A stretch of DNA of 64,000 nt from Ancylobacter polymorphus (GTDB lineage Bacteria; Pseudomonadota; Alphaproteobacteria; Rhizobiales; Xanthobacteraceae), in contig NZ_CP083239.1 of the NCBI RefSeq assembly GCF_022836935.1, forward strand, positions 186,001 to 250,000, given 5' to 3'. Of this stretch, positions 25,828 through 33,387 are shown piece by piece; the first letter of the stretch is position 1, and each line of letters begins with the position of its first letter. The notes under the pieces are model-generated. The model had not been told where the DNA came from and ran no database searches. It was given only the letters and a program-made list of their open reading frames with translations. A program made the translations under genes and the position numbers.

Positions 25828-26502
25828 TCACTCATCCCCCGGCACGCCATAGGACGGCGCGGTGGAGGGATCGAGCGCGCGGGTGACATAGGCGTCCATC
25901 TGCGGCTTCCACAGTTCCCACAGATCGGCCAGCGCGCCGATGGGATCGGTCTCGTGCCAGTCGACGCGCAAATCCGCCACCGGCCACGCCACCTTGTCGA
26001 CGATGAGCATGCCCACCGAATGCACCGGCCCCTCCTCGCCGCCGGCCGCCAGCGCCGCCTTCATGGCAGCGACCAGCCGGTCGCCGAGGGGTCCCGAAGC
26101 GGCGGTGAAGGCATCGACCATCGCCTGCGGCACAAGCTTTGATGAGAGAAGGTTGCCGGCCGCCACCACGCCCGCGCCTTCGGCGATATGATGGGTGCCG
26201 AGCGTCTTCGCGCCGGAAAAGCCGGCGGTGCGGCCCTGCGCATCAATGAGCGCGATCTGCCGGTAGTCGATATGCGCCCCCTCCGCCTTCAGCCGCGCCA
26301 GCGCTTCCGGCGCGGAGAGGCCGGAGGCCATGAGGTCCAGCCCCTTCGGCCCCAGCGTGGGGTCGGTGATGTTCTGCGTCGCCACCGCCCCCACCCCGGC
26401 GCGGGCATGGGCGCAGCGCGCCGCCACCGCCGGGGAGGAAGACGACACCGCGATGCCGAACTGCCCGGTGCGCGGGCAGCGGGCGGAGAGGGAGAAGGTC
26501 AT
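25828..26502 (-). CDS. DUF1028 domain-containing protein (putative Ntn-type hydrolase)
   Basis: 224 residues from ATG 26502. TFSLSARCPRTGQFGIAVSSSSPAVAARC, VGAVATQNITDPTLG and TLGTHHIAEGAGVVAAGN are DUF1028 signatures. The family has an Ntn-hydrolase-like fold and is repeatedly found beside amidases and RidA proteins. The start lies 11 bases from the RidA stop, so it is in the same operon. Hydrolysis of an amide or lactam intermediate is an inference from fold and company. Confidence 0.8.
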   Translation of the reverse strand: MTFSLSARCPRTGQFGIAVSSSSPAVAARCAHARAGVGAVATQNITDPTLGPKGLDLMASGLSAPEALARLKAEGAHIDYRQIALIDAQGRTAGFSGAKTLGTHHIAEGAGVVAAGNLLSSKLVPQAMVDAFTAASGPLGDRLVAAMKAALAAGGEEGPVHSVGMLIVDKVAWPVADLRVDWHETDPIGALADLWELWKPQMDAYVTRALDPSTAPSYGVPGDE

Positions 26503-26512
26503 AAGCGCGCCC

Positions 26513-26935
26513 TCACGCCGCGTCGGGAATGACGGCGGTGACCTCGATCTCGACCAGCCATTCCGGCCGCGCCAGCGCCGGCACGACGAGGCCGGTGGAA
26601 CAGGGGAACACGCCCTCCATCCACTTGCCCATCTCCTGATACACCGCCTCGCGGTAGCGGATATCGGTGAGATAGACGACGATGCGGCAGATATGGCCCA
26701 TCTCGCTGCCCGCCTCTTCCAGCAGCATCTTGATATTGGCCATCGCCTTGGCGGTCTGCGCGCCGGCATCGCCGACATGCAGGCTCTCGCGCGTGTCGAG
26801 GTCCTGCGCCACCTGCCCGCGCAGGAACACCATGGTCCCCCGCGCCACCACCCCCTGGGAGAGGTCGTTGTTCAGCTTCTGCTCGGGATAGGTCTGCTTG
26901 GTGTTGAAGGGGCGGATGCGCTTATGCGTCGGCAT
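26513..26935 (-). CDS. RidA family protein
   Basis: 140 residues from ATG 26935. The YjgF/YER057c/UK114 fold is shown by DLSQGVVARGTMVFLRGQVAQDL, MANIKMLLEEAGSEMGHICRIVVYLTDI and the C-terminal PALARPEWLVEIEVTAVIP. The usual active-site Arg of enamine/imine deaminases (R in the C-R-x-E area) appears as ARPEW, so activity may differ from classic RidA. In flavin monooxygenase operons (Rut, 2-aminomuconate pathways) such proteins deaminate or protonate enamine-like products. Confidence 0.82.
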   Translation of the reverse strand: MPTHKRIRPFNTKQTYPEQKLNNDLSQGVVARGTMVFLRGQVAQDLDTRESLHVGDAGAQTAKAMANIKMLLEEAGSEMGHICRIVVYLTDIRYREAVYQEMGKWMEGVFPCSTGLVVPALARPEWLVEIEVTAVIPDAA

Positions 26936-26981
26936 GAAGGGGCTCTTTGCTGGAGAGGAAAAGGCTGAAGGCGTCCATCGC

Positions 26982-27473
26982 TCACGCCACTTCGAGCCGG
27001 CGGTAGCTTCGGTTGGAATAGACCAGCGGATGCTCGGCGTGGGTTTCCATCGCCACCACATTACCGGCGACGATGCGGTGGGTGCCATGCTCGAACACAT
27101 TGGCCAGCCGGCAGTCGAAGCGGCACAGGGCGCCGCGCAGCAGCGGCGCGCCGGTGGCGAGGCCGTCCCACTCCCCCGCGCCGAAGCGGTCCTCGCGCAG
27201 TTCCGGCACCAGCCCCGCGAAACTGTCGGCCACGCGCTGCTGGCCCTGCGCAAGAATATTCGCCGCGAACACGCCATTGGCAAGCAATGCCGGCAGGCAG
27301 CGGCTGTCGCGATGCAGGCAGAACAGCACCGAGGGCGGTTCCAGCGAGAGCGAGGACAGGCTGGAGACGGTGACGCCGACACGGCCATGCGCCCCGTCGC
27401 TCGTCACCACGGTCACGCCCGCGGCGGTGCGGCCCATGGCGTGGCGAAAGGCGGCGGGGTCGATGGCGTGCAT
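26982..27473 (-). CDS. Flavin reductase family protein (reductase component of a two-component monooxygenase)
   Basis: 163 residues. FRHAMGRTAAGVTVVTSDG, GVTVSSLSSLSLEPPSVLFCLHRDSR and FAANILAQGQQRVADSFAG are typical of HpaC/RutF-type NAD(P)H:flavin oxidoreductases. It supplies reduced FMN/FAD to the oxygenase whose gene ends 12 bases upstream. Confidence 0.88.
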   Translation of the reverse strand: MHAIDPAAFRHAMGRTAAGVTVVTSDGAHGRVGVTVSSLSSLSLEPPSVLFCLHRDSRCLPALLANGVFAANILAQGQQRVADSFAGLVPELREDRFGAGEWDGLATGAPLLRGALCRFDCRLANVFEHGTHRIVAGNVVAMETHAEHPLVYSNRSYRRLEVA

Positions 27474-27485
27474 CGGCGTCGCTCC

Positions 27486-28937
27486 TCAGTTTTTGCCGGT
27501 CACCTTGTCCGACAGCCCGGCGGCCTTGCGGACGAAATCCAGCGGGCCGGAGAAGTCGAAGGCGTTATAGACGGCGTTGAGGTGGTTGAAATGCGGGGCC
27601 TGAGCGAACTGCACGAAGGTCAGCCGGTGCCCGGCATAGTCGGAGTTCAGCAGGTCGCGCGCGAAGGCCAGCAGCTTGCGGCGGTCTTCCGATTCCCACT
27701 GCTTGTTCAGCGTGTAGAACTTCTTCAGCCAGTCGCCCGAGCCGGCATTGTGGAACGAGGCGGCGTTGGGGGTGACGCAGATCTGGCCGCCGCACAATTC
27801 GCGGGCGATGTGCATCATTGCCGGCAGGTTGGAGCAGCCATGCACGCGGCCGGCATAGAGCAGCGACTGGTTGGGCATGAGCAGCCCGCCCGGGCTCTTC
27901 TCCGCCAGCGCGATGGAGGCGGTGAGGTGGGCGTTGATGCCCTCGCGGTAGCAGACGAGATCGGCCAGCTTCTCCCGCACCGATTGCAGCTTGTCGAGGC
28001 CGGTCTGCTTGGCGTTCCACATCGCCGCGCCGATCATCATGTCGGCGACATAGAGCAGGCGGTGGACGTACGGAAACGCCGAGTAACGGTGCAGCGTGGC
28101 GCGGATGTATTGCGCCGCCTTGGTGTGGCGGTAGAAGAACACGTTCTCCCACGGGATCAGCACATTGTCGAAGATGACGAGGGATTCGACCTCGTCGAAC
28201 TTGTTGGCCAGCGGGTAATCCTGCGGGTTGGTGCGGCCGGCGAAGGAGGAACGGCAGATCTGCTTCACGCCCGGCGCGCTCATCGAGACGATGCCGCCCA
28301 CCGCATAGTCGGACAGCGTCTCGTTGGTCCAGGCGCCGACGGTCGGCTTGAGGAAGGCCTGGTCGGCATAGGCGGCGGCGGTCTCGTATTTGGCGCCGCG
28401 AATGACAATGCCGGCATCGGTCTCCTTGACCACATGCACCATCATGTCGGGGTCCTGCTCCTGCGGCGGCAGGGAGCGGTCGCCCTTGGGGTCGGTGTTG
28501 GCGGAGATGTGGAAGATGTCGTTGTCGAAGATGTTCTGCACATGCCGGTCGACATTGTCGGCGAAGCGCGGGTCGAACTCGGCCAGCACGTCGCGGCCGT
28601 CGATCAGCGACCAGACTTCGCCGATGGTCTCGTCGCCGACGCGGGTGACGACGCCGCCAATGTCCTTCATGACGAGATCGACGGCCTCGACCTTGTCGTT
28701 CCAGTCCTTGGTCTCGCGCGGCGGCTTGTAGAAGATGGTGTTGCGCTTGTTCTCTTCGACATAGGTGAGGCGGTCCTGATAGGCCGGCTCATGCGCCATG
28801 TCGTACATGCGCGCACGCACATCCACGATCGGCTTGAAGGCGGGGTGGGTGGTGACATCCTTCACCCGCTCGCCGTCCATCCAGACTTCGCGACCGTCCT
28901 GAAGCCCCTGCCGATAGTCCTGCCCTGTGCGGATCAT
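27486..28937 (-). CDS. HpaB-family FADH2-dependent monooxygenase (4-hydroxyphenylacetate 3-hydroxylase type)
   Basis: 483 residues from ATG 28937 (AAAAGGA upstream); the longer open frame before it is not family sequence. RTGQDYRQGLQDGREVWMDG and VKDVTTHPAFKP are the HpaB N-terminus; FDNVLIPWENVFFYRHTK and PGGLLMPNQSLLYAGRVHG are acyl-CoA-dehydrogenase-fold blocks that bind flavin. No ring-cleaving dioxygenase follows, so classical homoprotocatechuate metabolism is unlikely. Rhodococcus pyrrole-2-carboxylate monooxygenase is also a two-component flavin enzyme, and the window has many cyclic-imino-acid genes, so a heterocyclic substrate is a candidate. First gene of the minus-strand cluster, divergent from a LysR regulator. 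Confidence 0.85.
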   Translation of the reverse strand: MIRTGQDYRQGLQDGREVWMDGERVKDVTTHPAFKPIVDVRARMYDMAHEPAYQDRLTYVEENKRNTIFYKPPRETKDWNDKVEAVDLVMKDIGGVVTRVGDETIGEVWSLIDGRDVLAEFDPRFADNVDRHVQNIFDNDIFHISANTDPKGDRSLPPQEQDPDMMVHVVKETDAGIVIRGAKYETAAAYADQAFLKPTVGAWTNETLSDYAVGGIVSMSAPGVKQICRSSFAGRTNPQDYPLANKFDEVESLVIFDNVLIPWENVFFYRHTKAAQYIRATLHRYSAFPYVHRLLYVADMMIGAAMWNAKQTGLDKLQSVREKLADLVCYREGINAHLTASIALAEKSPGGLLMPNQSLLYAGRVHGCSNLPAMMHIARELCGGQICVTPNAASFHNAGSGDWLKKFYTLNKQWESEDRRKLLAFARDLLNSDYAGHRLTFVQFAQAPHFNHLNAVYNAFDFSGPLDFVRKAAGLSDKVTGKN

Positions 28938-28948
28938 TGAAGCATCCT

Positions 28949-28963
28949 TTTCCTGTGAGGAAA
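28949..28963. promoter_or_regulatory. TTTCCT-N3-AGGAAA palindrome in front of the monooxygenase gene
   Basis: TTTCCTGTGAGGAAA is a palindrome with 6-bp arms, 11 bases before the HpaB-type start codon and directly upstream of its ribosome site. On the minus strand a -10 (CAATAT) with -35 (TTTACC, 17-base spacer) lies just ahead, so a bound protein would sit at about +1. The same arms recur at 30742-30756 before the ghrA operon, identical at 13 of 15 positions. Confidence 0.6.
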
Positions 28964-29026
28964 TATTGCGTTGGGCCCATAGATCGGTAAAATATTTTGA
29001 TTCATTTCTCGGCATAGAAAAAGCTG

Positions 29027-29971
29027 ATGAACATCTCGCTGCGCGCGCTGCGCTACGTCGTGGCCACGGCCGATTTCGGCAATCTGACCGAGGCGGCGCG
29101 GCATTTGAACGTCTCGCAGCCCTCGATTTCGGCGGCCATCGCCCAGTTCGAGGCGGAGTACGGCGTGCAGGTGTTCGTGCGCCACCATGCAAAAGGCGTG
29201 ACGACCACCATCGCCGGCACCCGCATCATCAACGAGGCGCGGCTGCTGCTGAACCATGCGCGCGATTTCGGCCAGAACGCCCGCGCCATGGCCGACGAGG
29301 TGCGCGGCGAGATCGCGGTGGGCTGCTTCTGGACCATCGCCACCCATTTCATGCCTGGCCTGCTCTCGACCTTCGCCGGCACCCATCCCGGCATCACGGT
29401 GAGCCTCGACGAGGGCGACCAGCAATTGATCCTCGACGCGGTGATTTCCGGCCGCACGGAGATGGCGCTGTCCTATGAGTTCGCCCGGCCGGAGGAGGTG
29501 ATGGCCGAACCTTTGGCCGAATTGCCGCCCTATGCGGTGCTGCACCCGGACCATCCGCTGGCGCAGCGCGAGCGGATCAGCCTCGCCGATCTGCGCGACG
29601 AGCCGTTCATCCTGCTCGACCTGCCGCATTCGCGCGACTATTTCATGGGCCTGTTCCACGCCGTGGGCGTGGAGCCGCAGATCGCCTTCCGCTCCCGCGC
29701 CTATGAGTTGACGCGCGGCCTCGTCGGCCATGGGCGCGGCTACACCATCCAGAACGTGCTGCCGCGCACCCAGATCACCCATGATGGCGGGCGCGTCGCC
29801 TCGGTGCCGCTCACCGACCGCCTTCCCCCCGTGCGGCTGGTGAGCCTGCGCCTGCGCCGGCAGACGCCGCGCCCGGCGGTGGAAGTGTTCGCGCGCCATC
29901 TGAAGAACGCGTTCGCGCCCGGCGGCATCTTCGCCCCCGGCACGCTCTCGCCGCGGGCGACGGTGCGCTAG
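29027..29971 (+). CDS. LysR-family transcriptional regulator
   Basis: 314 residues. N-terminal wHTH: LRYVVATADFGNLTEAARHLNVSQPSISAAIAQFEAEYG with the usual LysR spacing (given in pieces of the motif). Effector domain follows with LDEGDQQLILDAVISGRTEMALSYE and PYAVLHPDHPLAQ. It is divergent from the HpaB-type operon across an 89-base AT-rich spacer, the classic layout of a LysR activator of the neighbouring catabolic genes. The inducer is unknown. Confidence 0.88.
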   Translation: MNISLRALRYVVATADFGNLTEAARHLNVSQPSISAAIAQFEAEYGVQVFVRHHAKGVTTTIAGTRIINEARLLLNHARDFGQNARAMADEVRGEIAVGCFWTIATHFMPGLLSTFAGTHPGITVSLDEGDQQLILDAVISGRTEMALSYEFARPEEVMAEPLAELPPYAVLHPDHPLAQRERISLADLRDEPFILLDLPHSRDYFMGLFHAVGVEPQIAFRSRAYELTRGLVGHGRGYTIQNVLPRTQITHDGGRVASVPLTDRLPPVRLVSLRLRRQTPRPAVEVFARHLKNAFAPGGIFAPGTLSPRATVR

Positions 29972-30077
29972 CCATAGGCGCCGCCTATCCAGTGCATCCG
30001 CAAACTGTTTCCCGCGCCGATTGCCTCCGGGGCCGACGGCTCTCTAGAGCTTGGGGCGAGAAGTGGAGGGGCGAGGC

Positions 30078-30680
30078 ATGGGCGCGTTGCGGGTGATCGG
30101 ACCGTCGGAGTATCGGCGCGTGCCGTGGAAGAATGGCGGCGGCATCACCGAGGACGTGCTGCTGCTGCCCGACGGGGCGGCGCATGCGGATTTCGATGTG
30201 CGCATCAGCCGGGCGCCCATCATCGAGGAAGGGCCGTTCTCCGCCTTTCCCGGCATTGACCGCCACATCACACGGCTCAGCGCCAACCCTCTCGCCCTCG
30301 CCTTCGCGCAGGAGACGCGAGCGCTGGCGCGGCTGGAGCCGTTCTATTTCGACAGCGCGCTGCAGCCGCGCTCGCTGCTGGCCGAGGGGCCGGCCGAGGT
30401 GCTGAATGTGATGACCCGGCGCGGGCGCTGGCATGCGCAGGTGATGCCGGCCACCGCCGGCAACGGCCCGCTGCTCGCCGCGCCCGAGGGCGGCATGGTG
30501 ATGCTCTATGCGGTCACCGGGACCTGGCAGGTGGGCGACGCCGCCGGCGCGGTGCTGGTGCGGCCGGGCGAGACCCTGCTGGCGCGGGAGGCGCAGACCT
30601 TGCGCGTCAGCGGCGAGCCGAACGGCGAGGCGGTGGTGGCCTTCCTCACCCCCACCGGGGCGCGGGGCGAGGCTGCATAG
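30078..30680 (+). CDS. hutD: HutD family protein
   Basis: 200 residues from ATG 30078, with GGAGGGGCGAGG upstream; TTG 30051 in frame is less likely. YRRVPWKNGGGITEDVLLLP, DFDVRISRAPIIEEGPFSAFPGIDRHITRL and the C-terminal cupin-like strands match HutD, a small bicupin of histidine utilisation loci with a proposed formylglutamate-binding governor role. No other hut genes are in the window. It lies between the LysR regulator and ghrA. Confidence 0.82.
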   Translation: MGALRVIGPSEYRRVPWKNGGGITEDVLLLPDGAAHADFDVRISRAPIIEEGPFSAFPGIDRHITRLSANPLALAFAQETRALARLEPFYFDSALQPRSLLAEGPAEVLNVMTRRGRWHAQVMPATAGNGPLLAAPEGGMVMLYAVTGTWQVGDAAGAVLVRPGETLLAREAQTLRVSGEPNGEAVVAFLTPTGARGEAA

Positions 30681-30690
30681 TTTTTGCCTA

Positions 30691-30702
30691 TGTTATGTAA
30701 CA
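30691..30702. promoter_or_regulatory. 12-bp palindrome TGTTA-TG-TAACA
   Basis: A perfect inverted repeat 11 bases after the hutD stop, in an AT-rich island upstream of ghrA. It is the size and shape of a GntR- or MarR-type operator. It lies about 40 bases before the TTTCCT-type palindrome, so the ghrA promoter may be read by two regulators. Confidence 0.4.
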
Positions 30703-30741
30703 GGTAAAAGTATTTTTCGATCCAAGCGCCGCAGCGCACCA

Positions 30742-30756
30742 TTTCCTGACAGGAAA
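30742..30756. promoter_or_regulatory. TTTCCT-N3-AGGAAA palindrome before ghrA
   Basis: TTTCCTGACAGGAAA is a perfect 15-bp palindrome around a central A, 29 bases before a short leader ORF and 106 before ghrA. It matches the site at 28949 in both arms (13/15), linking this transcription unit to the HpaB-type operon. Confidence 0.6.
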
Positions 30757-30785
30757 AAACAACAAGACCTTCGGAGACGGGATCG

Positions 30786-30866
30786 ATGAAGCAGGAACAT
30801 GCCCGACGGCATGGGCCGGCCATGCGTGGCCATGGCGTCGCGACGTTGCGTCAGGCGCTGCGATGA
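30786..30866 (+). CDS. Possible 26-residue leader ORF coupled to ghrA
   Basis: ATG 30786 follows CGGAGACGGG at proper spacing, and the frame (MKQEHARRHGPAMRGHG, then 9 more residues) ends in a TGA that overlaps the ghrA ATG as ATGA. The peptide is His/Arg-rich (three His, seven Arg). The coupling suggests that its translation feeds ribosomes into ghrA, since ghrA itself has no strong site. It could be a regulatory uORF or chance. Confidence 0.4.
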   Translation: MKQEHARRHGPAMRGHGVATLRQALR

Positions 30867-31798
30867 GCCGGGATGCACTGGTGTTCTACAGCCCGGTGGA
30901 CGATGCCGGGGCCTGGCGCGCGGCACTTGCCGCCGAACTGCCGGATCTCGACTTCCGCGTCGACCCCGAGGTCGGCGACGCGGCCGAGATCCGCTATGCG
31001 CTGGCCTGGCTGCCGCCCAAGGGCTTTTTCGCCCGCTTTCCCAATCTCCAGCTCGTGACCAATCTCGGCGCCGGGGTCGATGCGCTGGTGCGCCGCGACG
31101 ATCTGGTGCCGGTAAAGTTCTCCCGCCTGTCCGATCCCGGCATGGTGGCGATGATGACGAGCTATGTCGTCTTCGCCGTCACCCGCTATGCCCGCGACAT
31201 ACCGGTGTTCGAGCGCGCCACGAGGCGCGGCGAATGGGAGTATGTGCACCCGCGCGCCCTCTCCGAGATCAAGGTCGCGGTGCTGGGCCTTGGCGAACTC
31301 GGCGGGCCGGCGGCGCGCACGCTGGCCAGCATGGGCTTCACGGTCAGCGGCTGGTCGCGCTCGCCGAAGGACATACCCGGCGTCGCCTCCCATACCGGCC
31401 GCGACGGGCTGGAGCGGGTGCTTAGCGAGAACGAGATCATCGTCAGCCTGCTGCCGCTGACACCGGAGTCGCGCGGCCTCCTCGGCGCGGCCGAATTCGC
31501 CCTGATGCCGAAGGGCGCGAAATTCATCAACGCCTCGCGTGGCGCCGTGGTGGACGAGGCCGCGCTGATCGCGGCGCTGCGCTCGGGCCAGGTGGGCGAA
31601 GCAACGCTCGACGTGTTCGAGACCGAGCCGCTGCCCAAAGGGCACCCGCTGTGGAGCCTCGATAACGTTCTGATCACCCCGCACATGGCCAGCATCACCG
31701 TGCCGGCGCTGGCGGCGCGCGATGTCGCCGAGAGCATACGCCGCGTGCGGGCCGGGCTGCCGCCGCTGCACGAGGTCGATCCCGGCCGCGGCTACTGA
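30863..31798 (+). CDS. ghrA: Glyoxylate/hydroxypyruvate reductase A-type 2-hydroxyacid dehydrogenase
   Basis: 311 residues. VAVLGLGELGGPAARTLASMGF is the NAD(P)-binding motif; catalytic residues appear as the Arg in FINASRGAVVDE, Glu in DVFETEPLP and His in LITPHMAS. It reduces glyoxylate, hydroxypyruvate or a similar 2-keto acid to the 2-hydroxy acid. It precedes a PotDBCA-type ABC importer, so in this setting it may act on a product of the imported compound. Confidence 0.87.
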   Translation: MSRDALVFYSPVDDAGAWRAALAAELPDLDFRVDPEVGDAAEIRYALAWLPPKGFFARFPNLQLVTNLGAGVDALVRRDDLVPVKFSRLSDPGMVAMMTSYVVFAVTRYARDIPVFERATRRGEWEYVHPRALSEIKVAVLGLGELGGPAARTLASMGFTVSGWSRSPKDIPGVASHTGRDGLERVLSENEIIVSLLPLTPESRGLLGAAEFALMPKGAKFINASRGAVVDEAALIAALRSGQVGEATLDVFETEPLPKGHPLWSLDNVLITPHMASITVPALAARDVAESIRRVRAGLPPLHEVDPGRGY

Positions 31799-31920
31799 AC
31801 CGGCCGACACTTTCGCGCGCGGCACTCGCGCGCGTCCCGAAACTGCGCAAAGCGCGCCCGCCTGAAGGCGCGCGGCCAGAATATCCGGGCGGCCCGCCGC
31901 CCCAATCACAGAGGTGGAAC

Positions 31921-32952
31921 ATGAAGAAGCTGTGCATTGCACTGGGTGCCCTGGCCGTCATGGCCGCCGGCGCCACCCTTCCCGCATCGGCCCAGGAAAA
32001 GCTGGTGGTCAGCACCTGGGGCGGCAACTGGAAGGCCGGCGTCGAGATCGTCGGCAAGGAATTCACCAAGCGGACCGGCGTCGAGGTCGAGTACATCACC
32101 GGCGGCACGCTGGACCGGCTCGCCAAGGCGAAGGTCGCCCGCGACAACCCGGAATCCGACCTGATCAACACCACCGCCCATGTCGGCTATCTCTATTATT
32201 CCGACGGGCTGATGGAAAAGCTCGACTGGTCGAAGATCCCGAACGCCGCCAAGCTCTACCCGATGGCCAAGCGCTCGGACTACACGGTGGCGGACTATGT
32301 CTATGTCTACACCCCCGCCTTCCGCACCGACCTGATGCCGAAGGGCTTCAAGATCACCAGCTGGGAAGATTTGTGGGGCCCGGAGATGGTGGGCAAGCTC
32401 GGCCTGCCGGATTTCGACCCCAGCCACATCATCATCGCCGCCACCCGCCTCGCCGGGGTGAAGCCGGAAGAATGGGACAAGGTGAAGCCCAAGCTTCTGG
32501 AGCTGAAGAAGAACATCAAGGCCTTCTACCAGTCGGACGCCACCAGCCAGAACCTGATGCGCACGGGCGAGACCCCGGTGCAGGTGCTGCTCAACATCAA
32601 TGGCTATCATTTGGAAAAGCTCGGCATGCCGGTCGAGATCGACGTGCCGAAGGAAGGCGCGGTGGCCGGCACCGATGTGTGGGGCATCAATGCCGGCTCG
32701 AAGAAGAAGGAGCTGGCGCTGCAGTTCCTCAACATCGCGCTGGAGCCCGCCATGCTGGCGCAGCTGTGCAACTTCCACAAATGCTCGCCGCTGACGGCTG
32801 AGGCCAAGCTCGACCCGGAGATCGCCAAGCTGCCGGGCATCTTCACCAGCCAGGAGGCGATCGAGAAGGGCACCATCGTGCTTGAGGACAAGACCTACGC
32901 CACCCTGCTGCCGCAGTGGAAGGCGTGGTTCACCGAGAACATGATGCACTGA
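31921..32952 (+). CDS. Extracellular solute-binding protein family 1 (PotD-like) of an ABC importer
   Basis: 343 residues with a Sec signal ending ASAQE near residue 24. KLVVSTWGGNWKAGV, FTKRTGVEVEYITGG, INTTAHVGYLYYSDGL and GTDVWGINAGSKKKELALQFLN fit the spermidine/putrescine-type binding proteins of the opine/polyamine group. Lacks the polyamine acidic box one would expect if strictly PotD, so the ligand is open. Separated from its permease genes by 435 bases of repeats. Confidence 0.85.
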   Translation: MKKLCIALGALAVMAAGATLPASAQEKLVVSTWGGNWKAGVEIVGKEFTKRTGVEVEYITGGTLDRLAKAKVARDNPESDLINTTAHVGYLYYSDGLMEKLDWSKIPNAAKLYPMAKRSDYTVADYVYVYTPAFRTDLMPKGFKITSWEDLWGPEMVGKLGLPDFDPSHIIIAATRLAGVKPEEWDKVKPKLLELKKNIKAFYQSDATSQNLMRTGETPVQVLLNINGYHLEKLGMPVEIDVPKEGAVAGTDVWGINAGSKKKELALQFLNIALEPAMLAQLCNFHKCSPLTAEAKLDPEIAKLPGIFTSQEAIEKGTIVLEDKTYATLLPQWKAWFTENMMH

Positions 32953-33033
32953 GGCCGGGCAGCCCGTCGGGCGATGCCCCCGCCGTCATCCGGCCGGAGA
33001 GTCAAAAGAGGCCGATGTCGAAGAGTCCTGTGC

Positions 33034-33153
33034 TGGGTCTCGGATCGGCGCTTCGGCTTCGCCTCAGCTGGTCCGGGACACGGTTTCCGCTGCCGGCCCG
33101 CCACTGGGTTTCCCGGACAAGCTGCGCGCAGCGCAGCGGCGATCCGGGACCCA
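33034..33153. repeat. 120-bp inverted-repeat intergenic element
   Basis: TGGGTCTCGGATCGGCGCT at 33034-33052 pairs with AGCGGCGATCCGGGACCCA at 33135-33153 (17 of 19 positions), and a shorter inner pair (TCCGGGACA / TTTCCCGGA) nests inside. Family of palindromic repeats common in alphaproteobacterial spacers. It opens the 435-base gap between the binding-protein gene and its permease gene; no ORF here looks coding. Confidence 0.8.
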
Positions 33154-33236
33154 GGAGAAACTCTTCGGCATAAACCGAAACGGCTCTGGCCCGCGAGACG
33201 TCCTCGGGCGGGCCGGGCACCAGCTTAACACCGTCA

Positions 33237-33311
33237 TGGCCGGGCTTGACCCGGCCACCCACGACTTCCGGCGAACAAGACTGTCATGCCCGGGTCAAGC
33301 CCAGGCATGAC
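33237..33311. repeat. Two adjoining palindromes of the GTCATGGCCGGG family
   Basis: TGGCCGGG-CTTGA-CCCGGCCA (33237-33257) and GTCATGCC...GGCATGAC (33283-33311, with GGGTCAAGCCC inside) are related hairpins in tandem, followed by a half copy near 33350-33377 (GGATCGACGC...GCGTCGTCC). Widespread intergenic palindromes. Located just upstream of the permease ATG, where they could act as REP-like mRNA stabilisers that let the binding protein be made in excess. Confidence 0.8.
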
Positions 33312-33387
33312 GAACTTCGCAGACGACACCCGTTTCAAACGACTCCGGATCGACGCATCGCGTCGTCCGGGATGACGGCAGAAAGTC

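Noticed and set aside
26898..28940. Very long plus-strand open frames opposite the monooxygenase cluster (also 42900-45095, 47270-49294, 37181-38854)
   Set aside because: They are antisense shadows of clear genes in high-GC DNA, have low-complexity His/Arg/Gly/Ala composition, and show no family features.
30078..30680. Histidine utilisation (hut) operon
   Set aside because: Only HutD is present; HutH, HutU, HutI and HutC are not in the window.
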